From JAEYOM01 sp036260935 (GTDB lineage Bacteria; Bacillota; Clostridia; Acetivibrionales; DTU013), in the NCBI GenBank assembly GCA_036260935.1, contig DATALQ010000051.1, positions 62,001 through 126,000 of the forward strand: 64,000 nt of DNA. Reading direction: 5' to 3'. The notes under the pieces are model-generated. The model searched no databases. It was given only the letters and a program-made list of their open reading frames with translations, and was not told where the DNA came from. A program made the position numbers and the translations under genes. The first letter of the stretch is position 1. Every line of letters begins with the position of its first letter. Positions 8,624 through 16,633 of this stretch are shown here, one piece after another.

Positions 8624-9112
8624 TTAGTACCCAAAAGTCCCAACCAATGACTCATCATCAATTATCCATTCATTTACATCAATAATACGATATAAACACT
8701 TAGAATCACGTATATAAACTTTTTCAATGCCTGCATTAATAACCAACCTTTTACACATAGAACAACTACTTGAATTTTCCACATAATTTCCATTTATTGC
8801 GTCAACACCGACTAAATACAGCGAACTACCAATCATCATATCACGAGATGCACTAATAATTGCATTTGCCTCGGCATGAACGCTTCGGCAGAGTTCATAT
8901 CTTTCTCCTCGTGGTATATTCAACTTTTCACGAATACATTCACCTAAATCCGAACAGTTTTTTCTTCCTCTTGGAGAACCAACATAACCTGTTGAAATGA
9001 CCTCATCATTTTTTACAATAACTGCACCATAGTGTCTTCTAAGACAAGTACATCTTTGTGAAACAACCTCTGCTAAGTCCAAATAGTAATTAATTTTATC
9101 TCTTCTTCCCAT
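8624..9112 (-). CDS. Deoxycytidylate (dCMP) deaminase family protein
   Basis: 162 residues. The zinc site of the cytidine/deoxycytidylate deaminase family is present: HAEANAI (ligand His and catalytic Glu) and SSCSMCKRLVINAG (two ligand Cys). The N-terminal RCTCLRRHYGAVIVKNDEVISTGY is typical of dCMP deaminase and of ComEB. It would supply dUMP from dCMP for thymidylate synthesis. GGGGG 7 nt before ATG sets the start. Codon use is strikingly AT-rich compared with the glycolysis genes that follow, suggesting acquisition. A thymidylate synthase-like gene lies far away at 62091. Confidence 0.85.
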   Translation of the reverse strand: MGRRDKINYYLDLAEVVSQRCTCLRRHYGAVIVKNDEVISTGYVGSPRGRKNCSDLGECIREKLNIPRGERYELCRSVHAEANAIISASRDMMIGSSLYLVGVDAINGNYVENSSSCSMCKRLVINAGIEKVYIRDSKCLYRIIDVNEWIIDDESLVGTFGY

Positions 9113-9422
9113 ATAAAAGCCCCCCTATATTCGGTCCATAAAAAATAAGTAATCACTAATTCTCAGTCTGTAAAGTTTATGTGGTCTCCAATTTAACATC
9201 TTTCGAAGACCCTTCAATTTTTATTCGTTTTATATTACTAACAAGATACTATCAATAATTGCCAATGCAGTCAAATAGTGAATAAAGCCTGTTTATTTAG
9301 ACTGAGAAAAAACCCCCAAAACTCATCCTCTAATACGATTTTTGGGCCCAAACTTGAAAAAATGCACACTTAAGAGGTGTTTACAGAATCACGTGCCTAA
9401 CGCGGTGTTTTCAAAATACAAT
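9113..9422. other. AT-rich intergenic region
   Basis: About 310 bp between the dCMP deaminase gene and the gpmI terminator. I see no coding frame with a ribosome site and no tRNA or riboswitch. It should contain the deaminase promoter; the best candidate is a weak TTTACA followed 17 nt later by TACTTA on the minus strand. Confidence 0.4.
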
Positions 9423-9450
9423 AAAAAAGCGGGGAGGATAATCCCCCCGC
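9423..9450 (-). terminator. Rho-independent terminator of gpmI
   Basis: On the minus strand GCGGGG and CCCCGC form a GC-rich stem followed by TTTTTTAT, about 25 nt after the gpmI stop codon. Confidence 0.85.
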
Positions 9451-9473
9451 CCTTTAACCAATGAAAGTTTATC

Positions 9474-11006
9474 CTATTTCAGCAGTGACTGTCCTGTCAT
9501 CTCCGCCGGCTTCTCGAGGCCGAGCAGTTCCAGCATCGTCGGAGCCAGGTCTGCCAGGCGGCCTTCCTTGAGCTGCTTGTCGCCGAGGCCGATGCCGATC
9601 AGCGGCACAACGTTCGTCGTATGTGCGGTGAACGGTCCGCCTGTCTCATAATCGACCATCTGCTCTGCATTGCCGTGGTCTGCGGTAATAAGTGCAACGC
9701 CGTTCTGCGCCTGTATTGCCTTGATGATTTTGCCCATGCATACGTCGATAGCTTCAACGGCCGTCTTCGCAGCTTCAAAAACACCTGTATGCCCTACCAT
9801 GTCGCAGTTTGCGAAATTCAGTATGATAACGTCGTATTGCTTGGAGTCGATCCTCTTAAGTACTTCTTCAGTTACTTCGTATGCGCTCATTTCAGGCTTG
9901 AGATCATAGGTCGCAACCTTCGGCGAAGGGATCAGCGCACGTTCCTCTCCCTCATACATGGCTTCCACGCCGCCGTTGAAGAAGAAAGTGACGTGCGCAT
10001 ACTTTTCGGTCTCGGCTATCCTAAGCTGCTTCAGTCCATTTTTGCTTATATACTCTCCGAACGTGTTGGTCAGGCCTTCGGGCTTGAAGGCTACCTTTAC
10101 ATTCGGTATGGTCTTGTCATACTGCGTCATGCAGACATAGTAAAGCGGGAAGAAGCCGTTCGGCCTTTCGAACCCTGAAAATTCAGGATCCACAAAGGTT
10201 CTCGTGATCTCTCTCGCACGGTCCGGCCTGAAATTGAAGAAAATGACGGAGTCATTTTTGCCGATAGTGGCAAGCGGCTTGCCGTCCTTTACGATAACTG
10301 TCGGTTTTACGAATTCGTCAAATTCCTGCCTCGCATAAGATTCTGCAACAGCCTGGCCTGCAGTTGAAGCAGTAAGACCCTGACCGAGCGTCATGGCGTC
10401 ATAGGCAAGCTTGACTCTCTCCCACCTGTTGTCCCTGTCCATCGCATAATAGCGCCCCATGACGCTTGCGATCCTGCCCGTACCGATCTCGTCCAGCTTT
10501 GCTTCAAGCTCCTCTACGTAGCCCTTGGAGCTGTCCGGCGGAACATCCCTGCCGTCAAAGAAGCAGTGTATATAGACTTCCTTCAATCCATATCTCTTTG
10601 CCATCTCTACAAGAGCATAAAGGTGAGTATTGTGGCTGTGGACGCCGCCATCCGACAGAAGACCGAACAGATGTAGTTTGGAGCCGTTTGCCTTGCAGTT
10701 TTCCATTGCCCCGGCAAATTCCTGCTTATCGAAGAAATCTCCGTCCTCAATGGACTTTGTGATCCTTGTCAACTCCTGATACACTATCCTGCCCGCGCCT
10801 ATGTTGGTGTGGCCGACTTCCGAATTGCCCATCTGGCCCTTGGGAAGGCCGACATCCATACCGCTCGTGTGTATGACGGTATTGGGGTAATTTTTCATGA
10901 AGCTGTCCAGATTCGGCTTGTTGGCGGCCATGATCGCATTCCCTTCCGAACGCGGATTGACCCCGAAGCCGTCAAGTATAATTAATGAAACCAGTTTGTT
11001 TTTCAT
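9474..11006 (-). CDS. gpmI: 2,3-bisphosphoglycerate-independent phosphoglycerate mutase
   Basis: 510 residues, the normal length for cofactor-independent PGM. It interconverts 3- and 2-phosphoglycerate using two manganese ions. Visible family signatures are LIILDGFGVNPRSEGNAI at the N-terminus, MGNSEVGHTNIGAGR with the phosphorylated Ser, HCFFDGRDVPPDSS, NFRPDRARE, and the metal ligands in NFANCDMVGHTG and ALITADHGNAEQM. GGAG 8 nt before ATG sets the start. It is the last gene of the minus-strand gapA, pgk-tpi, gpmI series, separated from pgk-tpi by a terminator-like hairpin, so its level may be set separately. No enolase gene is present in the window. Confidence 0.97.
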   Translation of the reverse strand: MKNKLVSLIILDGFGVNPRSEGNAIMAANKPNLDSFMKNYPNTVIHTSGMDVGLPKGQMGNSEVGHTNIGAGRIVYQELTRITKSIEDGDFFDKQEFAGAMENCKANGSKLHLFGLLSDGGVHSHNTHLYALVEMAKRYGLKEVYIHCFFDGRDVPPDSSKGYVEELEAKLDEIGTGRIASVMGRYYAMDRDNRWERVKLAYDAMTLGQGLTASTAGQAVAESYARQEFDEFVKPTVIVKDGKPLATIGKNDSVIFFNFRPDRAREITRTFVDPEFSGFERPNGFFPLYYVCMTQYDKTIPNVKVAFKPEGLTNTFGEYISKNGLKQLRIAETEKYAHVTFFFNGGVEAMYEGEERALIPSPKVATYDLKPEMSAYEVTEEVLKRIDSKQYDVIILNFANCDMVGHTGVFEAAKTAVEAIDVCMGKIIKAIQAQNGVALITADHGNAEQMVDYETGGPFTAHTTNVVPLIGIGLGDKQLKEGRLADLAPTMLELLGLEKPAEMTGQSLLK

Positions 11007-11103
11007 GATAATGACTCCTTCTGAAAATAACCCGGTCCGTTTCTGTCAGGAACACTTCGAACCTCCCGCTGTACAGCTACGGTCGGGCTTCACATATTCT
11101 ACC

Positions 11104-11133
11104 AAAAAAGGCTGCCTGTTGAGACAGCCTTTT
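11104..11133 (-). terminator. Terminator or attenuator after pgk-tpi
   Basis: On the minus strand AAGGCTG and CAGCCTT pair across a 10-nt loop and are followed by TTTTTTGG. It lies between pgk-tpi and gpmI. Confidence 0.75.
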
Positions 11134-11166
11134 CTTAAGTACAAAGGTTTCTAAATACAATCCGGA

Positions 11167-13113
11167 TCAGGCGTCGTATTTGACGATTTTTTCGAAATCG
11201 TCCAGCTTCAGGCTTGCGCCGCCTACCAGACCGCCGTCGATATCGGACATGTTGAAGAGTTCGGTCGCATTGGCTGCGTTAACGCTGCCGCCGTACTGAA
11301 TGCGTACTGCGTCTGAAACTTCCTCTCCATAAAGCCCTTTGACAGCTTCCCTGATGATGCCGCAAACTTCGTTTGCCTGCTCATTGGTAGCAGTCTTGCC
11401 TGTACCGATAGCCCAGATCGGCTCGTATGCGATGACAGTTTCCTTGACCTGATCGGCGCTGAGTCCGAGCAGAGCAATCTTGACCTGGTATCTGATCAGG
11501 TCGGCTGTAACACCCTGTTCCCTTTGCGTAAGGGATTCGCCTACGCATACTATAGGTTTGAGTCCGTATTTGAATGCTGAATGGACCTTCTTGTTGACTG
11601 TCTCGTCGGTTTCAGCGAAATACTGCCTTCTCTCGGAGTGGCCTATAATGACATAATCCACGCCAAGATCCTTCAGCATCAGGCCTGAAACCTCGCCCGT
11701 AAATGCTCCCTTTTCCTCCCAGTGCATGTTCTGTGCAGCAACCTTAATATTGGAACCCTCGGCTGCCTTGACTACGCCGGGAAGGCAAACGAACGGAACG
11801 CCTACAACGACTTCCGCATCGGCGCCGGCCACTCTGGGTTTAAGCGCTGTAACGAAATCGACTGCTTCGGAAGCTGTTTTATTCATCTTCCAGTTGCCGG
11901 CCGCAATTTTCTTTCTCGGGTTCACATCAAGCAGGCAAGCTATTCCGGGAAGGACTTTTCCTTCGAGGAACTCCAGTGATGCTCCGCCACCGGTTGATAT
12001 ATGAGTTATCTTATCTGCATAGCCAAGCTGCTCAACGGCTGCAGCAGAATCGCCGCCGCCTACGATGGAGACTGCACCGGATTCGGCAACAGCTCTTGCT
12101 ATCTCCTTGGTGCCATTCGCGAAATTCGGGAATTCGAATACGCCCATCGGTCCGTTCCATACTATCGTCTTGGCTTTCCTTATTTCCTTTGAGAACTTCT
12201 CTATGGTCAGCGAGCCTATGTCCATACCTGACCAGCCGTCCGGCATGTCGTCGGAGGGAACATACTTGTGCTCGGTGTCGTTCTTGAATTCCTTGCCGAC
12301 TATGCTGCCGATCGGGAGCATCATTTGAACGCCCTTCTTTTCAGCTTTAGCCATCAATTCCTTTGCCAGGTCGATCTTGTCGTCTTCACAGATTGAATTG
12401 CCAATCTTGTAGCCCTTGGCCTTGAGGAACGTATAAGCCATACCGCCGCCGATGATCAGGGTATCGACCTTGTCGATCAGGTTTTCGATGACCTGTATCT
12501 TGTCGGAAACCTTTGCTCCGCCAAGTATTGCAACGAAAGGTCTAGCCGGGTGCGAGAGGGCTTTGCCCATGATATCGACTTCTTTTTTTATCAGGTAACC
12601 GCAGACTGCAGGCAGGTAATCCGCAAGGCCAGCCGTAGATGCGTGCGCCCTGTGTGCCGTGCCGAATGCGTCATTTACATAAATTTCAGCCAGAGAAGCA
12701 AGTTCCTTTGCAAATGCGGGATCATTCTTCTCCTCTTCCTTATGGAAACGGACGTTCTCAAGCATGAGTACTTCGCCGTTTTTGAGAGCTGCTGCCTTTT
12801 CCTTGGCGTCGGAACCGATGACATCCTTCGCCATGATGACCGGCTTGCCGAGAAGCTCGCTGAGCCTTGTCGCGGTCGGCTTCATGCTGAATTTATCCTC
12901 GGGACCGTTCTTCGGCCTGCCGAGGTGGGATACGAGTATTGTCTTTGCTCCCTTGTCAACGAGGTATTTTATGGTAGGAAGCGCACCGACTATTCTCTTG
13001 TCGTCGGTGATTTTCAGGTTCTCATCCAGAGGTACGTTGAAGTCTACGCGGACAATGACTTTTTTGCCCTTGACGTCGATGTCCTCAATTGACTTCTTAT
13101 TGTATAGTGCCAT
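11167..13113 (-). CDS. Fused phosphoglycerate kinase - triosephosphate isomerase
   Basis: 648 residues in one uninterrupted frame. Residues 1 to about 396 are a full phosphoglycerate kinase (VRVDFNVPLD, SHLGRPK, the ATP-binding ILGGAKVSDKI, and GGGDSAAAV near the end). From residue about 399 a full triosephosphate isomerase follows: KKIAAGNWKMN with catalytic Lys about 409, IIGHSERR with the catalytic His, AYEPIWAIGTG with the catalytic Glu, and GGSVNAAN. The junction reads LLDV-NPRKKI with no stop and no linker. The two enzymes normally come from separate genes; a PGK-TIM fusion is known from Thermotoga. ATG 13113 is chosen because AAAGG lies 9 nt upstream, whereas the in-frame ATG at 13122 overlaps it. 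Confidence 0.95.
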   Translation of the reverse strand: MALYNKKSIEDIDVKGKKVIVRVDFNVPLDENLKITDDKRIVGALPTIKYLVDKGAKTILVSHLGRPKNGPEDKFSMKPTATRLSELLGKPVIMAKDVIGSDAKEKAAALKNGEVLMLENVRFHKEEEKNDPAFAKELASLAEIYVNDAFGTAHRAHASTAGLADYLPAVCGYLIKKEVDIMGKALSHPARPFVAILGGAKVSDKIQVIENLIDKVDTLIIGGGMAYTFLKAKGYKIGNSICEDDKIDLAKELMAKAEKKGVQMMLPIGSIVGKEFKNDTEHKYVPSDDMPDGWSGMDIGSLTIEKFSKEIRKAKTIVWNGPMGVFEFPNFANGTKEIARAVAESGAVSIVGGGDSAAAVEQLGYADKITHISTGGGASLEFLEGKVLPGIACLLDVNPRKKIAAGNWKMNKTASEAVDFVTALKPRVAGADAEVVVGVPFVCLPGVVKAAEGSNIKVAAQNMHWEEKGAFTGEVSGLMLKDLGVDYVIIGHSERRQYFAETDETVNKKVHSAFKYGLKPIVCVGESLTQREQGVTADLIRYQVKIALLGLSADQVKETVIAYEPIWAIGTGKTATNEQANEVCGIIREAVKGLYGEEVSDAVRIQYGGSVNAANATELFNMSDIDGGLVGGASLKLDDFEKIVKYDA

Positions 13114-13147
13114 GAAACTCATCCTTTCGAAGAATATTTAAAATTGA

Positions 13148-13197
13148 AAGGCTCACCCTTTAACCACTCACTTAAGGTAAGGGTAAGAGTGAGCCTT
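13148..13197 (-). terminator. Hairpin between gapA and pgk-tpi
   Basis: GGCTCAC pairs with GTGAGCC, and the adjacent ACCCTT with AAGGGT, giving a long stem followed on the minus strand by TTTCAATTTT. It probably ends part of the gapA transcripts and lets some continue into pgk-tpi. Confidence 0.65.
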
Positions 13198-13222
13198 ATG
13201 TTCGATCCGGATCGATCAGAAC

Positions 13223-14233
13223 TTATTTGGCGTCAACTTTAGCCATGTAGGAGATGAGGTCAACTACCTTGTTTGAATAACCCCATTCATTGTCATACCA
13301 TGCAACGAGCTTGACAAAGTTGCTGTTGAGAGCAATACCTGCTTTAGCGTCGAATATCGAAGTATGAGGATCATGGATAAAGTCAGAGGAAACAACTTCG
13401 TCCTCAGTATATGCGAGGATGCCCTTGAGAGCTCCGTCAGCAGCCTTCTTGACAGCAGCCTTGATTTCATCATAGGATGCAGCTTTTTCAAGACGGCAGG
13501 TAAGGTCTACAACGGATACGTCCGGAGTCGGTACTCTGAGGGACATTCCAGTAAGCTTGCCATTGAGTGAAGGAATAACCTTTCCAACAGCTTTAGCAGC
13601 GCCGGTGGATGACGGAATGATGTTCTGTGCTGCTGCACGTCCGCCTCTCCAGTCCTTCTTGGAGGGACCGTCAACGGTCTTCTGAGTTGCTGTGTAGGAA
13701 TGAACCGTAGTCATGAGGCCTTCGATGATACCGAAGTTGTCATGAATGACCTTTGCGAGAGGTGCGAGACAGTTGGTCGTGCAGGATGCATTTGAAACGA
13801 CCTTCATGTCCTTGTTGTAAGTGTCGTTGTTAACGCCCATAACAAACATCGGAGCGTCCTTTGAAGGAGCACTGATGATGACTTTCTTTGCGCCGCCGAC
13901 GAAGTGTGCGGATGCCTTTTCGGTTTCAGTGAATACACCTGTGGATTCAACTATGTATTCTGCGCCGCAGTCTTTCCACGGAATCTCTTCAGGCTTCATA
14001 GCTGCATAAACAGCTATCTTCTGTCCGTTGACAATGAGCATGCCGTTTTCGGTCGAGACCGTGCCCTTGAACTGTCCGTGAACCGTATCATATTTCAGCA
14101 TGTAGGTCATGTAATCAAGATCGATGAAGGGGTCGTTTATTCCCTTTACTTCAATATTGGGATTTTCGATTGCTGCCCTGAATACAAGACGTCCTATTCT
14201 GCCAAAACCGTTAATACCTACTTTTACTGCCAT
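13223..14233 (-). CDS. gap: Glyceraldehyde-3-phosphate dehydrogenase, type I
   Basis: 336 residues. The N-terminal NAD-binding GINGFGRIGRLVFRAA, the catalytic SNASCTTNCLAPL and the C-terminal VAWYDNEWGYSNKVVDL are all intact. It oxidises glyceraldehyde 3-phosphate with phosphate and NAD to 1,3-bisphosphoglycerate in the cytoplasm. The early residue after the second strand is Asn (GINDPF) in place of the more usual NAD-selective NDL context, which is common in bacteria. GGAGG 9 nt before ATG and a strong promoter at 14285-14313 suggest high expression. It heads the gap, pgk-tpi, gpmI group. Confidence 0.97.
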   Translation of the reverse strand: MAVKVGINGFGRIGRLVFRAAIENPNIEVKGINDPFIDLDYMTYMLKYDTVHGQFKGTVSTENGMLIVNGQKIAVYAAMKPEEIPWKDCGAEYIVESTGVFTETEKASAHFVGGAKKVIISAPSKDAPMFVMGVNNDTYNKDMKVVSNASCTTNCLAPLAKVIHDNFGIIEGLMTTVHSYTATQKTVDGPSKKDWRGGRAAAQNIIPSSTGAAKAVGKVIPSLNGKLTGMSLRVPTPDVSVVDLTCRLEKAASYDEIKAAVKKAADGALKGILAYTEDEVVSSDFIHDPHTSIFDAKAGIALNSNFVKLVAWYDNEWGYSNKVVDLISYMAKVDAK

Positions 14234-14284
14234 TTCTTATTACCTCCTATATCAATTATGTTTATTGACTTTAAAATCAAAATA

Positions 14285-14313
14285 ATTTTATATTATTTAC
14301 ACTGGATTTTCAA
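14285..14313 (-). promoter_or_regulatory. Promoter of the glycolysis cluster
   Basis: On the minus strand TTGAAA and TAAAAT are separated by exactly 17 nt, about 50 nt upstream of the gap start codon, in an AT-rich stretch. Confidence 0.65.
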
Positions 14314-14436
14314 TACAATATGGTAAAAATAATTAATTTTTTAACAAAGTCATTCTATTCGATAATATATTTACCTCTATTGCAGAAACTATACAGTGAA
14401 CACATTGGAAGCGTTGACCGTCCCGCTCCCTCTGTT

Positions 14437-15333
14437 TCAATCTGCGAGGATCGTATACTTGTCAACCAGCCTGACAGGCTGGTATGAAAGCTTTGCCTTC
14501 CGCATTCCCTCAATACCCAGGTCCTGTTCCCTGTTGATGAAGGTCGAACCGCTCCATTCCCTTTCGGCGAACTGCTGGTTTATGATCGTATACAAACCGT
14601 CAACCGAATTTTTAGCCTTTTCTATATGGATCACGGCGGTGTCCTCACTCAACATTTCGCCTACGGTAAAAGCCTCGAAATTGCCATCCATCTTTATCAG
14701 GGCGCCTTTACAGCCTAGCGTTCTGAAATTCCTCAAAAGCTCGAGGTTGGCCTGACGCTCGCAATAATCCCCGTTCTGGCAGCTGCAATCCCTGTCCTTA
14801 CACCACTGTTCCATTATTCTACTGCACTCATCGAGCAGCGAGCATTCCAGTGGGACATATTCGTAAGTGTGCTGTTTTTTGAATTTATTGATATGGTTGC
14901 GTTTTCCGTCATACTTCTTGCCTTTGAGGCCGACCAGATCCACGGTATTGTATAGATAATCGCAGTTATCCCTGTCATATACGATCGAATCTTCAGAAGC
15001 GATAAAACCTCTGAAAAAGCCAAGTTCCTCCCTGGCAATTTTTTTGAACCTGAGCTTCCAGCCCCTTTCCGAAAAATATTCCTTCAAAGTGGTGAAAGCC
15101 ACGGCAAAGTTGTCCTCCCTGACATTTCCGACAGGCATCATGGCAAACGGCTCGCTCTTGCAGGGTACGGAGATGACACAAAGAAGATCCGCTATTATGG
15201 CATATCTGAATTTATAGAAGTACCTCCATGCAAAAAAGTTCGTAAAGGTCAATTCCGATATCTGAGGATGATGCTGCCTGATGTAATGGTTAAACTGCGC
15301 CTTGCTGTCAAGTGTTATTTCAGAAAAGTCCAT
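14437..15333 (-). CDS. DUF2156 (phosphatidylglycerol lysyltransferase-like) protein
   Basis: 298 residues. The sequence has the bacterial DUF2156 layout: TFTNFFAWRYFYKFRYAI near residue 30, a KGKKYDGKRNHINKFKK basic stretch in the middle, and a C-terminal GNAT-like half with FEAFTVGEML and YTIINQQFAERE, ending in a SYQPVRLVDKY tail. The fold is that of aminoacyl-tRNA-dependent transferases such as the soluble part of MprF, but the substrate of this subgroup is unknown. ATG 15333 is preferred (GGGGAG about 10 nt upstream); the frame extends 21 codons further without a ribosome site. It is cytoplasmic. Confidence 0.8.
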   Translation of the reverse strand: MDFSEITLDSKAQFNHYIRQHHPQISELTFTNFFAWRYFYKFRYAIIADLLCVISVPCKSEPFAMMPVGNVREDNFAVAFTTLKEYFSERGWKLRFKKIAREELGFFRGFIASEDSIVYDRDNCDYLYNTVDLVGLKGKKYDGKRNHINKFKKQHTYEYVPLECSLLDECSRIMEQWCKDRDCSCQNGDYCERQANLELLRNFRTLGCKGALIKMDGNFEAFTVGEMLSEDTAVIHIEKAKNSVDGLYTIINQQFAEREWSGSTFINREQDLGIEGMRKAKLSYQPVRLVDKYTILAD

Positions 15334-15500
15334 GGAAACTAATCTCCCCTGTAAATCACAATAATTCAGCCTTGCAAGGTCTGTTACCCCATGCAAGGCC
15401 TTATACTGCCAATTGGTGTTTAATATACTTTATTCAATATACCACTGTTTAGTTCTTTGTAAACCGCTTTATCAGAAAATGGCAGGTAATTCGTCTATTC

Positions 15501-16586
15501 CTAGTCGCCGAAGCTGACGCCAAGATCCTTGGAAATCCGGACAAGTTCACCGTCGGGGGGAACCGTCTTGAGTTTTCCAACCGCATCCTCAAGTGAAACA
15601 GCCGTTATCTCGTTTCCGTTCAAGGCGACCATGCATCCGAATTTGCCCTCGTTGACAAGCTCTACCGCCTTTACGCCATATCTTGTCGAAAGAAGCCTGT
15701 CATAAGGATTCGGCCTTCCGCCCCTCTGCAAATGTCCGAGAACCGTAACCCTTGTTTCGATGCCCGTAAGCCTCTCGATATCCGCCGCGACCTTGTTGCC
15801 GACTCCACCGAGCCTGATCGGGTCGGGGCTGCTCTCATCCACCTTGCTTATTATCAGCCCGCCGTTCTTTTCCTTTGCACCTTCCGCTGCTACAACGATA
15901 CTGAAATGCTTGCCTCCGGCCTGCCTCTCAAGTATCTTCTGCGTGACCTTTGACATATCGTATTCGATCTCGGGTATCAATATGACATCCGCACCACCCG
16001 AAATACCCGCCGTCAGGGCTATCCAGCCGGCGTATCTCCCCATGACCTCGAGGATCATGACCCTGTGGTGTGATTCGGCAGTCGAATGAAGTTTGTCGAT
16101 CGCTTCTGTAGCCGTGTCAACAGCCGTCATAAAACCGAAGGTCGTATCTGTCGCAGAGAGATCGTTGTCTATGGTCTTCGGAACTCCTACTACCTTTACT
16201 CCAAGCCTTGCAAAGTCGCGTGCGCTCGTGAGGGTTCCGTCTCCGCCAATAAGTATGAGGGCGTCTATGCCGTGCGCTTTTATATTTTCGATTACTTTTC
16301 CCGACATATCCACGTAGTTGACCGTTCCATTGCTTTCAACCCTGAATTTGAACGGGTTGTCCCTGTTCGAGGTGCCGAGTATCGTGCCGCCCTTGTCAAG
16401 GATGCCGGAAGCATCGCCGGGCCTGAAATCGACGTAATCGTCCAGCACCAGACCTCTGTAGCCATCCCTGAATCCTACAACATCATATCCGTATTTGACC
16501 ATGGAGGTCTTGACGACCGCCCTCAATACCGCATTAAGGCCGGGGCAGTCACCGCCGCCCGTCATTACACCGATTCTTTTGATCAT
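15501..16586 (-). CDS. 6-phosphofructokinase (ATP- or PPi-dependent, group III type)
   Basis: 361 residues. It phosphorylates fructose 6-phosphate, the committing step of glycolysis. IGVMTGGGDCPGLNAVLRA at the N-terminus, GGDGTLTSA, PKTIDNDL and MGRYAGWIAL are the family motifs. At the two positions that separate phosphoryl donors it has Gly117 (GGDGT, as in ATP enzymes) and Lys137 (PKTID, as in pyrophosphate enzymes), the mixed state known from actinobacterial and some clostridial group III enzymes, so the donor cannot be decided from sequence. GGAGG 6 nt before ATG sets the start. It is followed by the PepT-like gene only upstream, at 48 nt. Confidence 0.92.
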   Translation of the reverse strand: MIKRIGVMTGGGDCPGLNAVLRAVVKTSMVKYGYDVVGFRDGYRGLVLDDYVDFRPGDASGILDKGGTILGTSNRDNPFKFRVESNGTVNYVDMSGKVIENIKAHGIDALILIGGDGTLTSARDFARLGVKVVGVPKTIDNDLSATDTTFGFMTAVDTATEAIDKLHSTAESHHRVMILEVMGRYAGWIALTAGISGGADVILIPEIEYDMSKVTQKILERQAGGKHFSIVVAAEGAKEKNGGLIISKVDESSPDPIRLGGVGNKVAADIERLTGIETRVTVLGHLQRGGRPNPYDRLLSTRYGVKAVELVNEGKFGCMVALNGNEITAVSLEDAVGKLKTVPPDGELVRISKDLGVSFGD

Positions 16587-16633
16587 ATAGTCCCTCCGAT
16601 CGCTTACACTATGAATAATCTCATAATGCCTTT

